A stretch of DNA of 64,000 nucleotides from Apostichopus japonicus (Eukaryota; Echinodermata; Holothuroidea; Aspidochirotida; Stichopodidae): assembly GCF_037975245.1 (NCBI RefSeq), contig NC_092583.1, positions 5,181,264 to 5,245,263 on the forward strand, written 5' to 3'. Position 1 is the first letter of the stretch, and each line of letters starts with the position of its first letter. Below, piece after piece: positions 43,001-50,486 of the stretch. Made by a program: the position numbers and the translations under genes. Below the pieces are notes generated by a model. That model saw only the letters and a program-made list of their open reading frames with translations. It had not been told where the DNA came from and searched no databases.

Positions 43001-43686
43001 ACCAGCCTCTTTTGAGCTTCGTTCTCTACTGCACCTTGGATTTTGCTGCAAAACAAAGGTATCAGTTTCAGAGTTGTTTGCAACATTCAGCTGGACTTTA
43101 CAGAAAGCCAAATGACGTTTCAGAAATGTCATTGATCTGAACTTTACAGACACTGTGATGCACAGTATATCATAAAACTTACTGGTTTAGAAATTTACTC
43201 GTTCCTGGCTTACCTGTCTCCTCACAACCTGTGAGGAGACAGGTAAGCGAGGAACGAAGTTAATATGTTAAAACTATACAGTGTGTTTTTATATGCTATG
43301 AGAATAATAAACACCACGGTAATAATGCGCCATAAAATTTCTGAACTTAGATATAATTTCTTGATCAACTAACTAATAAACTTCCCCGTCAAAATCCTGA
43401 AATAGACATTAAACTCAGAAGAGCTTTCTCATGGCTTTTACCATCTGCACAGTTTGCAATTAGCTGTGCAATTTAAGAGAAAATAAAAGTTCTAAGAACC
43501 ATATTTGGACAGAGTGCAAAGTACTGCATAAGGTCATCTTATTAATATTGTTATGTAAATTTATTTCGATACTTACATAATTCGGTCTTTTTCATTCTGA
43601 CGAACATTGAAATCCCTTTGAATGACCGCCAAAACTTGTTTGCATTCTTCATCGGATAAGTGAGAGAGGTTTAGCTTGCGACCCAT
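950..43686 (-). CDS. MYRIP: Rab effector MyRIP/melanophilin (Slac2, exophilin) homolog, N-terminal part, spliced
   Basis: Six joined coding pieces give about 207 residues. Seen: the start MGRKL; SHD1 helix at residues 6-60 with an IQRDFN motif; a zinc finger with four CxxC pairs (C64/C67, C81/C84, C89/C92, C104/C107); SHD2 with WYY at 120-122 and FRRFGSAKV at 129-137; then a Ser/Asp/Glu-rich linker. Known: this layout is the Rab27-binding domain of Slac2 proteins, which link Rab27 on melanosomes or secretory granules to myosin V/VII and actin. WYY and FGSAKV-type motifs separate Slac2 from synaptotagmin-like (Slp) proteins, which carry C2 domains instead. All exon phases agree (2,0,2,1,1). 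MGRKL, QRDFN and the HC..C spacing look nearer MyRIP than melanophilin, but an invertebrate gene may be ancestral to both. The C-terminal exons are outside the window. Confidence 0.9.
1507..1805. repeat. Three tandem copies of a ~100-bp unit
   Basis: Units start near 1507, 1607 and 1708 and share TCACCTGAGATAATCCCTGA, TGTGTGTTAATCTGTTA and AGTCCCAGCAACTTT. Divergence is a few per cent, with small indels. Confidence 0.9.
2803..2880 (+). mobile_element. 78-bp retrotransposed fragment with 13-bp target duplication and hammerhead-like core
   Basis: The 13-mer TATTCTGAATTGT occurs at 2790-2802 and again at 2881-2893, exactly flanking the insert, as a target-site duplication would. The insert ends in an A-rich tail (ATAAAATAAA). 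It contains CCTGACGTTTCGATCC, then TAGCA, then GGATCTTCTTCAG. On the minus strand this is CTGAAGA, a GATCC/GGATC stem with a 5-base loop, then GAAAC, like the hammerhead core CUGANGA...GAAA with one extra A before the stem. Such cores occur in Penelope-like elements and retrozymes. No second core half (stem III and cleavage site) could be fitted, so activity is doubtful. Confidence 0.6.
3186..3525. repeat. 30-bp minisatellite, ~10 copies, beside the exon 6 donor
   Basis: The unit is CTGAGATGACACAGATCTGA followed by ACCACAGAGA, near-perfect from 3241 to 3510 and decayed at both edges. It ends about 14 bases from the exon 6 5' splice site. Because 30 is divisible by three, the exon frame runs through it as a repeated VISVSVVQIC. 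Confidence 0.95.
3538..3666 (-). CDS. MYRIP: MYRIP homolog exon 6: acidic serine-rich linker
   Basis: Acceptor TTTGTCCTCCTGCAG, donor ACAG|GTACGT. Phase 1 in and out: T plus CT gives Ser148, and the exon encodes 42 full residues including SESEHNSDSGVDHPFSPLL, a basic patch (KKGGAFKR) and an acidic end (DTIDEE). It resembles the low-complexity, probably phosphorylated linker after the Rab-binding domain in relatives; I recognise no finer motif. The open frame continues through the donor into a 30-bp minisatellite, which I treat as intron. Confidence 0.82.
7046..7262. mobile_element. Foldback MITE carrying CAG|GTAAG in both arms
   Basis: The left arm (about 7066-7118: TTTGTTCCTCGCTTACCTG, then CTCCCCACAACCTTAGCACT) is the reverse complement of the right arm (7207-7262: GAGTGCTAAGGTTATGGGGA, then GACAGGTAAGTGAGAAGCAA). 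The middle of about 90 bases reverse-complements to the copy at 19162-19310. No open frame, so it is non-autonomous. Confidence 0.85.
7950..8400. repeat. 153-bp tandem repeat, about three copies
   Basis: TATTAATGTATGTTAT recurs at 8078, 8231 and 8384. Each unit also holds GAATTGGTTTGCTCTGCCAG. The first copy is more diverged. As 153 is a multiple of three, an open minus frame at 8070-8489 arises as an artefact. Confidence 0.93.
10184..10293 (-). CDS. MYRIP: MYRIP homolog exon 5: SHD2 helix with Rab27-contact motif
   Basis: Acceptor TTTCTCAG, donor AAT|GTAAGC. It encodes residues 112-147 (ELQERACQWYYDEMK, then AKFRRFGSAKVVRSLY). The W-aromatic-aromatic triplet contacts Rab27 in known family structures, and the basic FRRFGSAKV block is a Slac2 hallmark. 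The distance from the last zinc cysteine to the Trp (12 residues between them) equals that in melanophilin, which argues that no exon is missing in the 27.3-kb intron before it. It ends in phase 1 (T). Confidence 0.95.
10389..10461. repeat. Two direct copies of a ~37-bp unit
   Basis: CAATGTCCTCTGAATGAATC followed by AATGCAACAT occurs twice in tandem, with ATTACTT after each. Confidence 0.9.
11215..11550. mobile_element. Cluster of three CAGGTAAG-family fragments around a GA-rich tract
   Basis: Plus-sense fragments lie at 11240-11290 (CTAAGGTTGTGACAAGACAG, then GTAAACGAGG) and 11510-11550 (GAGGAGACAGGTAAGCAAGG). A minus-sense fragment lies at 11366-11402 (GACCTGTCTCCTCATAACTG). Between the first two is a GGGAGA-type purine tract at 11297-11350. 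Confidence 0.75.
12534..12546. promoter_or_regulatory. Perfect DR1 nuclear-receptor half-site pair
   Basis: TGACCTTTGACCT is the reverse complement of AGGTCAAAGGTCA, the DR1 element bound by RXR/HNF4-type receptors. It lies in a TTGACC-rich patch (12380-12555) that resembles 53.9-54.3 kb and is probably a repeat. Function is inference. Confidence 0.3.
12819..12900. repeat. AT-rich microsatellite, TA and ATAC type
   Basis: TATATATA and TATACATA runs. Shorter TA runs occur at 11018-11033 and 13836-13852. Confidence 0.9.
14349..14546. repeat. 12-bp minisatellite with 86-bp higher-order unit
   Basis: The unit is GATAGTCTATG(G/A) with variants CTTTGGATATTC and CTGTTGAGTC. The block starting TAGATAGTCTTTGG at 14371 recurs at 14457, giving an 86-bp higher-order repeat. 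Confidence 0.93.
15021..15080. repeat. Two ~30-bp direct copies
   Basis: AGATGTCAGATATCCCGCCA continuing CGATACTCCAG is followed by AGATGTCAGATAGCCAGCCA continuing CAATACTCCAG. Confidence 0.85.
16457..16703 (+). mobile_element. tRNA-derived SINE
   Basis: The head resembles a tRNA: A-box-like TTAGCTCAGCGG at 16463-16474 and B-box-like GAGTTTGAGTCAC at 16513-16525, spaced about 50 bases as in pol III promoters. A unique body follows, containing GACAATTGACAATTCATAA and GAGTTCCTGCTTGCAGGAGG. The tail is A/ATAC-rich (ACATAAAATACATACATGAC). The B box is imperfect, so it may be inactive. The family name is not known to me. Confidence 0.7.
16708..16803. repeat. 15-bp CACATG-type repeat, alternating purine-pyrimidine
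   Basis: TGTGCACATGCCACA recurs four times, followed by TGTGTATGTGCGTGCGTGTG. It directly follows the SINE tail. The sequence is nearly self-complementary and mostly alternating purine/pyrimidine. Confidence 0.9.
17191..17232. repeat. Perfect 14-bp inverted repeat with 14-base loop
   Basis: GCCTCATGGTAATA (17191-17204) and TATTACCATGAGGC (17219-17232) are exact reverse complements. Confidence 0.9.
17646..17815. repeat. ~65-72-bp tandem repeat with C runs, three copies
   Basis: CAGTCTGATGATATTAGGAA plus a C-run, then TGATAGTCTTC(T/C)ATGCCCC, repeats at about 17646, 17708 and 17780. Confidence 0.88.
19162..19310 (+). mobile_element. CAGGTAAG-family element, right portion
   Basis: From GAATGAGAGGGAAGGGCATT to GTGGGGAGACAGGTAAGCGT it matches the reverse complement of the middle plus left arm of the 7.1-kb copy. 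A related fragment (ATGTTACCAGTCAATAGGCT) follows at 19416-19500. Confidence 0.8.
21328..21687 (+). mobile_element. hAT-like MITE A1, 360 bp, perfect 8-bp target duplication
   Basis: CCAATATC flanks it at 21320-21327 and 21688-21695. Ends are CATAGGCGTAGGAGCC and, reverse-complemented, CATTGGTGTAGGAGGCG. The interior has CTGTAACGACTTGCCCGAAA and a C run before the right end. The copy at 51553-51894 is its relative. Confidence 0.8.
22006..22362. mobile_element. Possible hAT-like MITE, 357 bp
   Basis: Ends CAGGGTGTCACC and, reverse-complemented, CAGTGGTGTTGCC. Flanks TATTAACC and TATAAATC match at 6 of 8 positions. There is no coding sequence; an AT-rich T-run stretch lies at 22245-22285. Confidence 0.5.
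23700..23812 (+). mobile_element. CAGGTAAG-family element, diverged
   Basis: Contains ACAGTGTTGTAAACATTACC, CATGCTAGGCATAGTGAAGC and GGGCAGCCAGGTAAGCCAGG, in the order seen at 19.2 kb. A shorter fragment, GTCAGGTAAGTGAGATAG, is at 24181-24232. Confidence 0.7.
24391..24762. repeat. 186-bp tandem duplication
   Basis: ATAGAACCTTTTGTATAGAT starts copy one at 24391; ATAGAACCTTTTGTTTAGAT starts copy two at 24577. The copies differ by few substitutions and small indels. Confidence 0.93.
25869..25990. repeat. 67-bp duplication with TATAAATA tract
   Basis: AGATCTGCTCTGAAGCATA occurs at 25869 and 25936, each followed by GAACATTTTTACA and an AT-rich run. Confidence 0.85.
27066..27665. repeat. ~131-bp tandem repeat, about 4.5 copies
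   Basis: GATAATCAAACCCAAGGAGG recurs at 27197, 27328, 27461 and 27588, with a diverged start near 27068. Each unit holds ATACATCTAGAAGTTACATA and GAATACTGCATACATGTATG. Confidence 0.95.
31807..31925 (+). mobile_element. CAGGTAAG-family copy with tRNA A-box-like start
   Basis: TGGCCTAGTGGTAAAATGTT resembles a pol III A box. ACCAGTTATTAGGCTAGGTA and GAGACAGGTAAGAGAGGAGC follow. A fragment of the same head lies at 35719-35790. It suggests that the family may have begun as a tRNA-derived SINE; this is uncertain because no B box is visible. Confidence 0.6.
32040..32246. repeat. ~19-bp minisatellite of GATCCACAACAG type
   Basis: Units such as GTGATCCACAACAGGATCGA repeat about ten times with internal deletions. 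Open minus frames here (32046-32240) are artefacts. Confidence 0.92.
34303..34440. repeat. ~42-bp degenerate repeat, about 3.5 copies
   Basis: GGGTTCTTGCTTGTTCTTAC and AATGCTTTTCATTCGGGTTC alternate from 34303 to 34437. Confidence 0.8.
36313..36402. repeat. Two dispersed ~26-bp direct copies
   Basis: CTACATGAACTACTGTACAC at 36313 and CTACATGAACTACTGCACAC at 36377, each followed by AATGTCTT or ATGTCTT. Confidence 0.75.
37601..37686 (-). CDS. MYRIP: MYRIP homolog exon 4: second half of the zinc finger
   Basis: Acceptor ACTCCAG, donor AAAG|GTAAGT. The 86 bases encode residues 83-110: KCNFFICKDC then a charged loop and VICLPCDQQ, supplying C84, C89/C92 and C104/C107. The exon ends in phase 2, and AG joined to A of the next exon gives Arg111. 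The charged loop (KKQQDDNKE) sits where vertebrate relatives have a short variable turn. Confidence 0.93.
37687..42909 (-). other. Intron between exons 3 and 4
   Basis: 5.2 kb. It contains a T-rich run (37858-37885), a 22-bp minisatellite (38850-39007) and a C run (40509-40522). No supportable gene. Confidence 0.7.
38850..39007. repeat. 22-bp minisatellite, seven copies
   Basis: The unit is GAGGACATATTGCCAACTTT plus GA, nearly perfect with one T variant (GCTAACTT). Confidence 0.95.
42910..43045 (-). CDS. MYRIP: MYRIP homolog exon 3: rest of SHD1 and first half of the zinc finger
   Basis: The acceptor is TTTGTTTTGCAG and the donor GAG|GTAAGA. The 136 bases encode residues 38-82: the end of the SHD1 helix (EAQKRLVLSRQLEF) and the first zinc ligands in HCICC (C64, C67) and VKCE (C81). 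The exon ends in phase 0. The spacing of about 13 residues between the first two cysteine pairs, with a hydrophobic FGLIFN segment, is typical of FYVE-like Slac2/Slp fingers. Confidence 0.93.
43046..43576 (-). other. 531-bp intron containing a splice-motif hairpin
   Basis: The short intron between exons 2 and 3 holds the palindromic element at 43164-43268, about 120 bases before the exon 3 acceptor. Confidence 0.85.
43164..43268. mobile_element. CAGGTAAG-family element reduced to a near-perfect hairpin
   Basis: The left arm at 43193-43225 (CGTTCCTGGCTTACCTGTCT, then CCTCAC) and right arm at 43231-43263 (GTGAGGAGACAGGTAAGCGA, then GGAACG) pair over about 30 bases with a 5-base loop. Its left flank AACTTACTGGTTTAGAAATT matches the flank of the 7.1-kb copy. 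Confidence 0.9.
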
Positions 43687-43716
43687 CCTGATTGGCTAAT
43701 TTGTTGAATATTATAA
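43577..43716 (-). CDS. MYRIP: MYRIP homolog exon 2: start codon and SHD1 helix
   Basis: The acceptor is a pyrimidine-rich ...TTTTATTTCAG ending at 43717. The first 30 bases are 5' UTR and ATG lies at 43686-43684. The 36 full codons begin MGRKLNLSHLSDEE and include VIQRDFNVRQ, the start of the Rab-binding helix. The donor is AT|GTAAGT (GT at 43576). The exon ends in phase 2, and AT plus C of the next exon gives Ile37. This start is chosen because Slac2 proteins begin MG(R/K)KL at the same place. Confidence 0.93.
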
Positions 43717-44231
43717 CTGAAATAAAAGTAGTAATTGTAAAAAGATCACATCACCATTAAACTCTAGGTTTCCTATTAGTTTGACCTAATATATATACTG
43801 TAATGCTAGTCATGAAGGTGTGAGTATTAGCACTAGTGCTAACCCCAAGTATTAAAGGCAAACGTCAGAGAACTGGTAACTTTAATTGAATTCAAGCATA
43901 TTCTAATCATATACAACTTCCCCAATTTTCCATTAAATTTCTGAACTTGCACGGTCAACTTGACATGTAATAATATATTAATTATATTACACAATAGAAT
44001 AGGGAAATATATAATTTCCATAGCCTTTAAGAATTGTCAGTCCAATTCGTCAGTTCAAATGGAAATGATTTGAGATTATTGCGAAGGAGGGATGACTAAA
44101 TATGCATCACCATGAAGATCTACTCTTGCTGGGATACTTCAAATGCTGGTATATATTCTTAGCCATTTTTAAATGAAGTGTATGCCTCTTATTCATCATC
44201 ACTAGAATTAATTGAATTTTCTTTCCTGCAG

Positions 44232-44354
44232 CGAAATTCCCGAGTGCTCCTCATGGGTCCTCCACCCACACCATTAGACTTAGAATTAAAAACACCTCAT
44301 CCACTCAGAGCCCCAAGGTTTCCAGCAAGACCTGTTGCAATCTGCAACTCATAA
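44232..44354 (+). other. Orphan exon-like open frame with strong acceptor
   Basis: TTTTCTTTCCTGCAG is followed by a 40-codon proline-rich frame (start RNSRVLLMGPPPTPLDLE) ending in TAA. No partner exon or poly(A) signal was found on the plus strand, so it may be chance or a dead exon. Confidence 0.2.
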
Positions 44355-44477
44355 TATAAGATTGTATGCTGTTGAGTCAACACAGAAATGAAGTCAATTT
44401 TGCGCTGCAAGTGAGGAAGAACCAACTGATGGAAGGACTGTATATTCTGCTACACTTGCCTGAAAGTACTCTAGTAC

Positions 44478-45145
44478 AGCCATGACAACATCACAATAGT
44501 CAGACAATAATCAACTAGGTCTTATATTGATAAACTTAAAGCAATATGCTGAACGTACTCTGTAACTACAGCCCTATGACAACATCATAATAGGTTAGGG
44601 AAGAGTGAACTACGTCTTATATTGATAAACTTTAAGCAATAGGCTAAATATGCTCTGCAACTACAGCCATGACAACATCGCAATAGGCAGACAAGAATCA
44701 ACTAGGTCTTATATTGATGAACTTAAAGCAATATGCTGAACGTACTCTGTAACTAGAGCCATGACAACATCATAATAGGCAGTCAAGAATCAACTTGGTC
44801 TTATATTGATAAACTTCAAGCAATATGCTGAGCGTACTCTGTAACTAGAGCGATGACAACATCATAATAGGTTAGGGAAGAGTGAACTAGGTCTTATATT
44901 GATGAACTGAAATCAATATGTTGAACTTACTCTGTAACTATAGAGCCATGACAACATGGTAATATATGTTAGGGAAGAGAGAACTAGGTCTTCTTATATT
45001 GATAAACTTAAAGCAATATGCTGACCATTCTGTGATACTATAGTTCAGCCATGACAACATTCCAAATGGTAGAGGAAAATTCAACTAGGATTAAGAGTGA
45101 AAATGTTCTGTAACAACAGTCATGACACCATTGCAATAGGGGGAA
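44478..45145. repeat. Degenerate ~93-bp tandem repeat, 7-8 copies
   Basis: ATGACAACAT marks the copies at 44482, 44576, 44669, 44761, 44853, 44948 and 45051. Units share AGGTCTTATATTGATAAACT and AAGCAATATGCTGA. Confidence 0.92.
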
Positions 45146-47771
45146 AGATTAATCAATAAAAATTTATCAACTTATCAATTGATGAACTTATATAGCAATT
45201 TGCTGGATATTTATGACTTTATATTTATCAATTAAAGCAACATGCTCAATAATAGAAATTAATTCTATAGGCAGAGGAATGACAATGTAACAACCAGGAG
45301 TACTTTGTATTGACAATAATTACATCATCTGATAATATAGTAAAATTTTCTTCATTGTTTAAAACAAATATTACATTTTTAACCAACAGCTGTGCTGGTT
45401 TGCATCAGACAAGGCAGTATATTGTATACAATTACCAATTACAATCTTTTAGAAAGTATTATTCTTATAAGGTCTTGCATAGAAGCAACATGAAACATCT
45501 TTTCCATTATGTAGTAGTTTGGCTGTTTTGCAGAATTCTACTTTATAATCTGTTTATATTAACTCAATAATACTATTAATTAAACTGGACATAGAAGTAG
45601 AGATACATTTTGCATCACTCATTCATTCACTGTGTTAAGTATTAAAAGTGTTCCAGTGAGTACAGTTTCCCTATATATATAAACCCATATCTATGGATTC
45701 CATTATTATATATACAAAATTTAAGTTGCTATGTCTACACACACAGAAGTATTGTATTTGAACCTCTATAATGTAATGTAAGAAAAAAAGTTGCTTTCTC
45801 AGACATGTATCAGATCAATTTTATACAAAACCACAACATTTTGTGCACTACATAATGAACTCTATGAAATATGATAAAATTATACCACATGCTTAAAACA
45901 TTTAATACAGCAGTAATATCTGCCAAGTTCCGGCTAAATTTCTCTACCTAAGAATTATCGCTACTGGCAACCCACACAGTGGATCATATGACAAGGCTGG
46001 GACACACTCCAAAGCACAAATATATGCATGCATAATTAATGAAGCACAAAGCATAGCTTTCCCATCTGTGAACTGCATCTCCAGATGAACATGTTTGCAG
46101 GGCTAGTGATATTATTGAGAAGGTTGTATACTGTACATCTGTTTTCTGCAATTTTGACCTTTAAATGATGCAATCTTAGAAATTATTAATATTAATACAT
46201 GAATATGTACTAACTGTATGTATACATGTAATTTATACATGCACTAAAATATTTCTTTTACCAAAAAGGAAAACAACAAACTTGAAGAAAATTCTTCAGA
46301 ATAATTGCTATTAAATCAATCGTTTATTTCTAGTAGCTAAGAGCATTAAGGGTATAGGCACACAAATATGAGAACCTTTGCTGCAATGCTATTTAAGAGC
46401 CTTTACATGTATTAGATGGACATACTCTTTAATACAGCAATGTACACATATTTTCCCATAGACTGTGTGATATTTATGTGGAATTTAGCTGTCCTTAAAC
46501 TGATGTAAAGAACTATTATAATCTCCTTTTGTCATACTTTTACACAAATTATCTTATCTTGGTGCAAGTCAGCAGACGTAACATCCTCTTTTTGATGAAA
46601 TATGCAAATTGTTCATGAATAATGCAAGTATTTTTAGAAAACAAATGTTTTAGGTTCTTTGTTTCTCTCAAAGGTGACAGTTAGACGAGTTAGGCATGAA
46701 GAAAATGCAGCACAGTAGCACACTATACAGTGATGTCGTGTTTTAACAGAAAGACTATTATAAATTATGCAAAATCCATTCTGTGCTTCCTTGTTTGTAA
46801 AGTGACATATCAGTGTTCTGGGGATTATTATTGTACATTATAGAACGAAAATGATGTGCTGTAGTAAACACATAACAACAATCTTATTTCTTAGAATACA
46901 AAGTAGCAAATTCCAATTTTAGGTAGCTATTGCTGACCAAACACAAATTAACATCATATTACGTAAACGATAAATCATTGGATAGCTGAATTGAACTGCA
47001 CACTTGAGTCTTGACGTCAATTAGCCTATTATTGTGTTTAAAAAGTATTGCAGGTACATAAGACAATAAAGGCCAGCAAGCATCATTTTTACCTAAAAAG
47101 AAATGTCACTGTTAAGGACCATTTTAAACCAAGTGAAGTCTGCCTTTTCTTCTCACTCCCTTTGTCTTTCTAATTAATTACACTTGAGGGATGTAAGTGG
47201 TGCATTTTAGAATTGGACTGTCAGAAACTTGTCTCCATGATTATACGCTTGTGGAAGATTTGTTCTCTTTTGTAGTTTCATTCTGAATTTCTGGTAAACT
47301 TAAATTATCCAACGTTCTCTATAAAAGGTTATTCCTCCATTGGTACTTAATTTATATATCAAGAAGCATAAGATTTTTCAAACTAATTTAACAATGATTA
47401 TAAGTCTCTTCCTATTGTTTGACAAAACACAATTAAAGCAGCAAGTTTGAATCAACTGAGTTCAGCTGGTAGATAAAATAACTGTAAGTGTAATGTAAAC
47501 ATTTGCTTAGTAGAGATCAGAGGAAATATGGATATATTTAACAATTTCTATGAATATAGATGTGCAGCTTATTTCACTCTGATCTGCAAATTTACTTCAT
47601 AGATTTGCCAAATATTACTCCAAATAAGTCTTTTACTGACCGAGCTATTGTTAAACAGTCTGCATGTAGATTGCTTTCACAAAAGAATGTTAATGATAAG
47701 TTTAAAGTAATTTAAAATTCCAATAACTTGTCAACATTTCCTCACCCAGGCATTTCCTAAAGTATTAGTAC

Positions 47772-47900
47772 TGTAGCTCTACACGTACAAATATGTATAT
47801 CCATTCACCTACAAATAAGTACAAGTAATGTAGATCCATACACGTACAAATAAGTAGTGTAGATCCATACACGTACAAATAAGTAATGAAATAAGTAACC
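47772..47900. repeat. ~33-bp repeat, about three copies
   Basis: GTAGATCCATACACGTACAA followed by ATAAGTA repeats, with a diverged first copy (GTAGCTCTACACGTACAAAT). Confidence 0.85.
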
Positions 47901-48980
47901 CACGAGATATTAAGCAAAGTATATTGCAATTTATAAATAATTTAACCATTAATTGAGGTGAATATGTCTGAACTATAAGTCAACAAGCAGATTAAGACTA
48001 TTTCAGGACATAATAGTACAAGTACTGCATATTTCAAAACTTGAAAACTAACTGGGTGTGATATTCCCACGGAAGAAAAACCATGCATTATTACATCCTT
48101 AACATTGCTAGTTGTACATGTATAGTACATTGCATAATGTAGGCTGTATATTGTAGACATACCATTAAGTTCATACATTGTTTACAGTAACTAGTATACC
48201 ATATTCTACAGTAGGCCTACATTGCACATACTGTATAGTAAGCATACAGTATACTTATAATGTATTCACATTATTTGAGCGTTTATTATATATTATCATA
48301 TAAATTGACTTTTCCAAGCAAACCAATCATTGATTTTTTTTTACAATTTGTAAAGATGAAAAGACTGTTACAGAAAGCAATGAAGTATACTTGCTTAGTA
48401 TGAATGGTCTCAAACCTTGGCTGAGATATACAGTTCAAACAACAATCCAAAGAAAACGATGTACAAGAAAAACAGTTGCAGCTGAGGTTCTTAAAGATGA
48501 ATTATCAAAGATACGTTTCGAGAAAAAGAGCTCTTTCAAATAAAATATTTCTGAGGAAAAATTTAGTATTAATTGGAAGGATATTCTTGTGTTGAACTCA
48601 ACAGGGGAGGAATGAGGGGTGGGGAAAATGTGAGGAAGGCATGGGGTCTAGTTGGAGATGCAGTTGGTAATGTCAACAATTATTTGAGTTACATATTAAC
48701 ATAACAGCAGCCATTAAATCATGTTTTATTGTGTCAAAAGGAGTTGTCAACATTGATTGACATTTGAAGCATTACCAGGAAAATATAAAATTGTCTTAAA
48801 GAGAATGTTTTCTCATTCACTTAGCTTGTCAATTTTGAGAGTTAAAGTTTTGGTCAATTTGAGGAGATCTGAGAACTGTTCAGCATATTATAACAACATA
48901 GTATTAAACATGTGAGAGCTAGTCTTGAGTGAGTCACAATTTTGAGCATGCACCACATTTTCTTAAAGAAACTTTGTCTT

Positions 48981-49274
48981 CAGGCGCGTAGCCAGGAATT
49001 TGCCAAGGGAGGGGCGAAACTGTAGATTTGGCATTGCAAACTATCTAAGCGTAGCGCCACCATGGTTGGCACGAAGCGTAAAAGAAAATTTTGGCTGAAA
49101 ATGCCTCCTAGATCGCTGGAAATGGCACTTCCCAGGCCTTGTAAATTGCATCTTAGCACTTTCTCTTTTGAAAATACTAGTGATATCATAAAAACATTAA
49201 AAAAAATTTTTTTTAAATATGCTCAAGAGGGGGCGGCTGCCCCCTTCGTCCCCCCCCCCTTGGCTACGCGACTG
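48981..49274 (+). mobile_element. hAT-like MITE B1, 294 bp, perfect 8-bp target duplication
   Basis: TTTGTCTT flanks it at 48973-48980 and 49275-49282. Ends are CAGGCGCGTAGCCA and TGGCTACGCGACTG. The interior has GCGTAGCGCCACCATGGTTG and CTTTCTCTTTTGAAAATACT. A reversed copy is at 53399-53709. The plus open frame at 49062-49292 is not a known transposase. Confidence 0.88.
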
Positions 49275-50486
49275 TTTGTCTTGCAGCACTGACCAATATC
49301 TTATGCCATGAATTCACTCACAACTGATACATTCTAAATTATCACACATTGTCTGCTGTTCAAAGTATTGCATTAAACATGATTTTAGCATCCTTCACAA
49401 TGATACAACACACTACGGTATGATACAATGACAATATTTATGTTTCACAATGTATACAACAAACTAATGTGATGAATGCATCACCCAAATAGTAATACCA
49501 TGGAGGGTATGTTTGTTGTTTCCTCTCTAGCACATGAACAATCATTAATTAATGAACTACTGCAGGCTATGAGTTTATCTCCAGTGTCTCATTACTAAAT
49601 CAGTAGCAAATGGCTTCCAAACATCCATTTTATTTCTTTTTTTCTAACTTTTGCATGACCAGCTGCTGATCTCCATTCCACAATTTAGAGTGACATTAAC
49701 TAGTTCCAATGCCTTCTTCAAAAGAAGTCATCATTCCGTTGGCAACAAATTGTTCAGTGCTCACCTTACACTGTGCTTGTATTAGAACAACATAGATATG
49801 CTTACAGTATGTGCACTCAGTCTATGCTCCACTGCATGATTCTGATAGGGAAATGAAAAAACATTGCAATCCGACACTTTTAATGTACCACAAATTTGCA
49901 ATTACTAAACTTTTTTATGGTAGGCAATCGTATTGTAACCGTGTCACATGTAATATGCAACAGTCTCATATAAAAACAGTCATTTTACACAGTTTGTTTT
50001 TGGGGTTAAGTTTCAGTTTTATACATGTATACTAAACTTATATTTAAGTTGTGTATTAACTACCCGCAGTAAGGTTTTATTTCAAATACTGAATGAAATA
50101 TCAAAACTTGATTTATTTGCTGCATAATAATTGTTGGTAATATTATAGGGATGATACAACTTATAGAATAAGAAAGAATTACAGGTATTGCTCACATGTA
50201 TGCAGAACTACTGTACTACATCTAGGTCTGGAGAGAAAATACACAATGATTATTCTGGCTAATACTCAGGTGGCTTTGTAGAATTTGCGGCCAGACACGC
50301 CCTAAAAAACGCATTTAAGTTGTTATATTTAAGACGTGTAAAATACAGCATTGTAAGTACAATTTTTGCATATTATTCAATTCAGTGCTGCACAACATGG
50401 TGCACAGATGTGTCATCCATGATCACTTGCTAACATTATTTATGATACTTAAATTAAGTTCTAAATTGAATCCTCACAGGCATGCT

